Of a stretch of 64,000 nucleotides of DNA, positions 62,029 to 64,000 are shown piece by piece (positions within the stretch are counted from its first letter, which is position 1; each line of letters begins with the position of its first letter). Source of the stretch: Porphyromonas uenonis DSM 23387 = JCM 13868 (GTDB taxonomy: Bacteria; Bacteroidota; Bacteroidia; Bacteroidales; Porphyromonadaceae). Position numbers and translations under genes: made by a program. Location: contig NZ_KI535309.1 of assembly GCF_000482365.1 (NCBI RefSeq), positions 159,945 through 223,944 of the forward strand. The letters are read 5' to 3'. The notes under the pieces are model-generated. The model was not told where the DNA came from, ran no database searches, and saw only the letters and a program-made list of their open reading frames with translations.

Positions 62029-62817
62029 ATGACTTGGGTTGACCTCCTGCTCTTACTGATCTTAGCTTGTGGCATCACCACCTTCGGCCGTAGGCGACTG
62101 CGCAAGCACAATCCCGTCTACAAAGGCGTAGAGCGTGACTTCGCCTCGCATTGCGCACTCAGCATCGAGGAGTCACCGCTCCTGCAGCTTGGCTCAGCGC
62201 CCGACGGCGCCACGCCTCGCTACCTTGTGGTAGACACCGAGACCGTATGCTATCTGCACGACACGCTTGACAAGACACAGCTCGCCTCCATCGACACGCC
62301 GCTCCTGGCGAGCCTCTCGTGGCTTCTGCTAGACGAAGAGCTCCGTGTCGTGCGCAGCGAGGACCACCTCCTGCTCAGTGGCATACCGATCACAAGCGAA
62401 GCGACCGACTACCATCAGCTGACCACCGAGTTTGTCGCTGGGCATGGCGAAGCGCCCCAAGCAGTGCTAGAGCTCTTCCTCAGAGATCTAGAAAGTGTAC
62501 AGATGCTCGTGGGGCATAGCCTAGCCTTCCACCTAGCCATCCTAGCGCACGACTTGCAGCACTACCAGTTGCCCTGTGAAAGCCTTGGGGCTAGGCGGCA
62601 GTTCTGCACCATGCGCCAAGGCATCAACTACCTCATCTCGCATTACCAAGCCGATCCCCTACAGACACGCATCAGCCTAGAGTCGCTCTATAGCAAACTC
62701 CTATGGGGTCGTGAAGAGCTGGAGATCATCTACCAGCTCAAGTCTCGCCACGACGTCGTCCTCGCCACGCACTGCTTCATCAAGCTCTACAGAGATCCGA
62801 CGACTGCCGACTCGTGA
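62029..62817 (+). CDS. Membrane-anchored exonuclease-like (DEDD) protein, probably degenerate
   Basis: A 262-residue protein. Residues 1-19 are a membrane anchor (VDLLLLLILACGITTF), followed by a basic stretch. The body resembles the DEDD 3'-5' exonuclease fold: YLVVDTETV (Asp69, Glu71) begins it. The second-motif region reads LVGHSLAFHLAILAHDL, with His in the position usually held by Asp. The last motif region SRHDVVLATHCFIKL lacks the usual final Asp. With two of four metal ligands apparently changed, it may be a non-catalytic binding protein. The identity is tentative. Its 3' end overlaps the converging transporter gene by 31 bases. Confidence 0.6.
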   Translation: MTWVDLLLLLILACGITTFGRRRLRKHNPVYKGVERDFASHCALSIEESPLLQLGSAPDGATPRYLVVDTETVCYLHDTLDKTQLASIDTPLLASLSWLLLDEELRVVRSEDHLLLSGIPITSEATDYHQLTTEFVAGHGEAPQAVLELFLRDLESVQMLVGHSLAFHLAILAHDLQHYQLPCESLGARRQFCTMRQGINYLISHYQADPLQTRISLESLYSKLLWGREELEIIYQLKSRHDVVLATHCFIKLYRDPTTADS

Positions 62818-63560
62818 CCATGTAACAGGTGAACGAGCGTGATCACAACGCCCATCACGATGAAGAGCAGTGAGATACCCACGCTCAGCCACTTGCGCCA
62901 CCGCTGCATATCTCCAGCGAAATGCGCTAAGCGACTCAACCCCATCCGTATCAAGCCATAGACCGGATAAGCGACACTCACCGTCAGGAGCGCAAAGAGC
63001 CCTAGGTAGAGCAGCCCCTCAGCACCTCCCGCCTGAGCCGTCATAGGCACCAGCACGCCGAAGTAGATCAGCCCCGTAGCAGGACAGAAGAAGAGAGCCG
63101 AGCTAAAGCCCAGCCAAAGGGCTCGCCAGCTCCACGCGCCTTGTCGCTCTAACGATTGCTCGTGATCCTCCGCTTGATGCGTCTGCTCCTCGTGCTGGTG
63201 ATCATGATGGTCGTGACGGCTGAACAGCCAGAGCAGTACTCCCAGTAAGATAATCAGCGGTCCCAGCCAATGTTCCAAGCCGTACAGGATCTGTTCCTGT
63301 AGTTGGAGCGTCTGAATGCTCGTCCGCAAGAGCCACGCCGAGAGCAATCCCAGCGAAAAGTAGAGCAGCGCACGCCCCAGCGCATAGAGCGTCGTGAGCC
63401 ACCATCCCCGCCGTCTATTCGTCTGCTGTCCAGTCAGGAAGAGCAGCGAAGAGACCACTGTCGCCAGTGGACAAGGGTTGATCGCCACAAGAAGAGCCAT
63501 CACCGCCACCGCCACAAAGGGGGTCGAACTGGTAACCAACGCTAAGATATCAGCCTGCAT
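62787..63560 (-). CDS. CcdA/DsbD-like membrane transporter with His-rich loop
   Basis: A 257-residue polytopic membrane protein with about six membrane segments. The first has AINPCPLATVVSSLLFL and the fourth FFCPATGLIYFG. These proline-flanked cysteines (Cys30, and one near residue 158) are the arrangement of the CcdA/DsbD transmembrane family, which moves reducing power across the membrane; related families export sulfite or arsenicals. The loop at about residues 115-134 is His-rich (RHDHHDHQHEEQTHQ), suggesting metal binding. It is read leftward directly after a PorU-like gene, with 10 bases between, so both are probably co-transcribed. Whether it moves electrons or a metal ligand is open. 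Confidence 0.75.
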   Translation of the reverse strand: MQADILALVTSSTPFVAVAVMALLVAINPCPLATVVSSLLFLTGQQTNRRRGWWLTTLYALGRALLYFSLGLLSAWLLRTSIQTLQLQEQILYGLEHWLGPLIILLGVLLWLFSRHDHHDHQHEEQTHQAEDHEQSLERQGAWSWRALWLGFSSALFFCPATGLIYFGVLVPMTAQAGGAEGLLYLGLFALLTVSVAYPVYGLIRMGLSRLAHFAGDMQRWRKWLSVGISLLFIVMGVVITLVHLLHGHESAVVGSL

Positions 63561-63570
63561 AACGAAACTG

Positions 63571-64000
63571 TTACCGCACTACTATCTTACCCGAGGTGAA
63601 AGCGGGCAGAGAGTCTCCCTGCGTCATCCGCAAGCGGTAGATATAAAGCCCTGGCAGCAAGGCACCGCCCGACTGTAGCTTAGGTTCCCACCGTATCAGA
63701 GCCGGCGTATCGTGCCCAGAGCGAGCCACCATCTGTGGCGAGAGCGCAACCAGCGCACCACGGTAGTCGTACAGCTCGATAGTCACATCGACCTCCACGC
63801 CTGGCGCATTGTTGTACACCTCCACAATCAGCGGATCATCAGCCGTCAGGACTCCTGGACGAGCACGGCTCTCGACCACCGTCGGTGCTTGACCAGCACG
63901 CACCCGGAAGGCAAAGCTACGCTCCGTCACATTGTTGCACACGTCCCACACGGTAAAGGTCGCTGTATGGTCGCCATCGGGCAACTCAGGGAGCAGATAT
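63571..64000 (-). CDS. C-terminal part of a PorU-like T9SS sortase / gingipain-type protein, partial
   Basis: The gene runs off the right edge; only the last 142 codons or so are seen, beginning YLLPELPDGDHTATFTVWDVCNN. That segment and the closing beta-sandwich (VDVTIELYDYRGALVAL, SGGALLPGLYIYRLRMT, ending TSGKIVVR) resemble the end of PorU, the outer-membrane sortase that cleaves T9SS signals and attaches a sugar linker. Gingipain-type proteases have similar ends, so another member of the C25 family cannot be excluded. The nearby WbpE/WbpB-type genes fit PorU, since that linker sugar is their pathway's product. Confidence 0.55.
   Translation of the reverse strand, partial: YLLPELPDGDHTATFTVWDVCNNVTERSFAFRVRAGQAPTVVESRARPGVLTADDPLIVEVYNNAPGVEVDVTIELYDYRGALVALSPQMVARSGHDTPALIRWEPKLQSGGALLPGLYIYRLRMTQGDSLPAFTSGKIVVR

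Overview
This window looks like chromosomal DNA of a Porphyromonas-type member of the Bacteroidota, probably near P. asaccharolytica/uenonis; the species is inferred. The evidence is Bacteroidota promoters (-7 box TAnnTTTG), secreted proteases with type IX secretion (T9SS) sorting tails, a SusC/SusD (RagA/RagB-like) pair, a menaquinone methyltransferase, a WbpE/WbpB-type sugar pair and the 3' end of a PorU-like gene. Most of the chromosome is fairly GC-rich; the first 11 kb is visibly more AT-rich.

Region 1 (1 to about 11.3 kb) is the right part of an integrated mobile element. It has a VirE-like ATPase gene cut by the window edge, two small HTH/excisionase-like genes, cargo, and two adjacent tyrosine recombinase genes at the right end. 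The cargo is a papain-like T9SS protease with an unrecognised secreted partner, and a TetR regulator translationally coupled to a KAS III-like condensing enzyme.

Region 2 (11.6 to 31.5 kb) is mostly housekeeping: a DUF4301 protein, Xaa-Pro aminopeptidase, gamma-carbonic anhydrase-like protein, transaldolase/FSA, a lysyl-endopeptidase-like T9SS protease, trigger factor, DNA polymerase III alpha, thioredoxin, a C69 dipeptidase, a ROK kinase, a Nudix hydrolase, and a carboxyltransferase whose biotinyl-like tail lacks the biotin lysine.

Region 3 (32 to 41 kb) holds a frameshifted outer-membrane receptor gene, a small MITE-like hairpin element, and a SusD/SusC operon read leftward with a leader of about 200 nt.

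Region 4 (41 to 50.6 kb) is a truncated division and cell wall cluster: rsmH, ftsL-like, ftsI, murE, mraY, murD, ftsW. No mraZ lies before it and no murG/murC/ftsQAZ after it. Two leftward groups converge on it: aroE-ubiE, and greA-HIT-phoH-purC.

Region 5 (55.9 to 64 kb) has metG, a WbpE-type aminotransferase, a WbpB-type oxidoreductase, a 5'-nucleotidase lipoprotein, a degenerate exonuclease-like membrane protein, a CcdA-like transporter with a His-rich loop, and the end of a PorU-like sortase gene.

The least explained content is intergenic. Several palindromic repeat families recur, often just upstream of genes: TTAGAGG-like heptads, a roughly 200-bp CCTAGG element present as two inverted copies 24 kb apart, a 22-bp palindromic tandem array inside a 377-bp element with perfect 13-bp terminal inverted repeats (TIRs), and a GGAACT palindrome cluster. 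No tRNA, rRNA or CRISPR array was seen.
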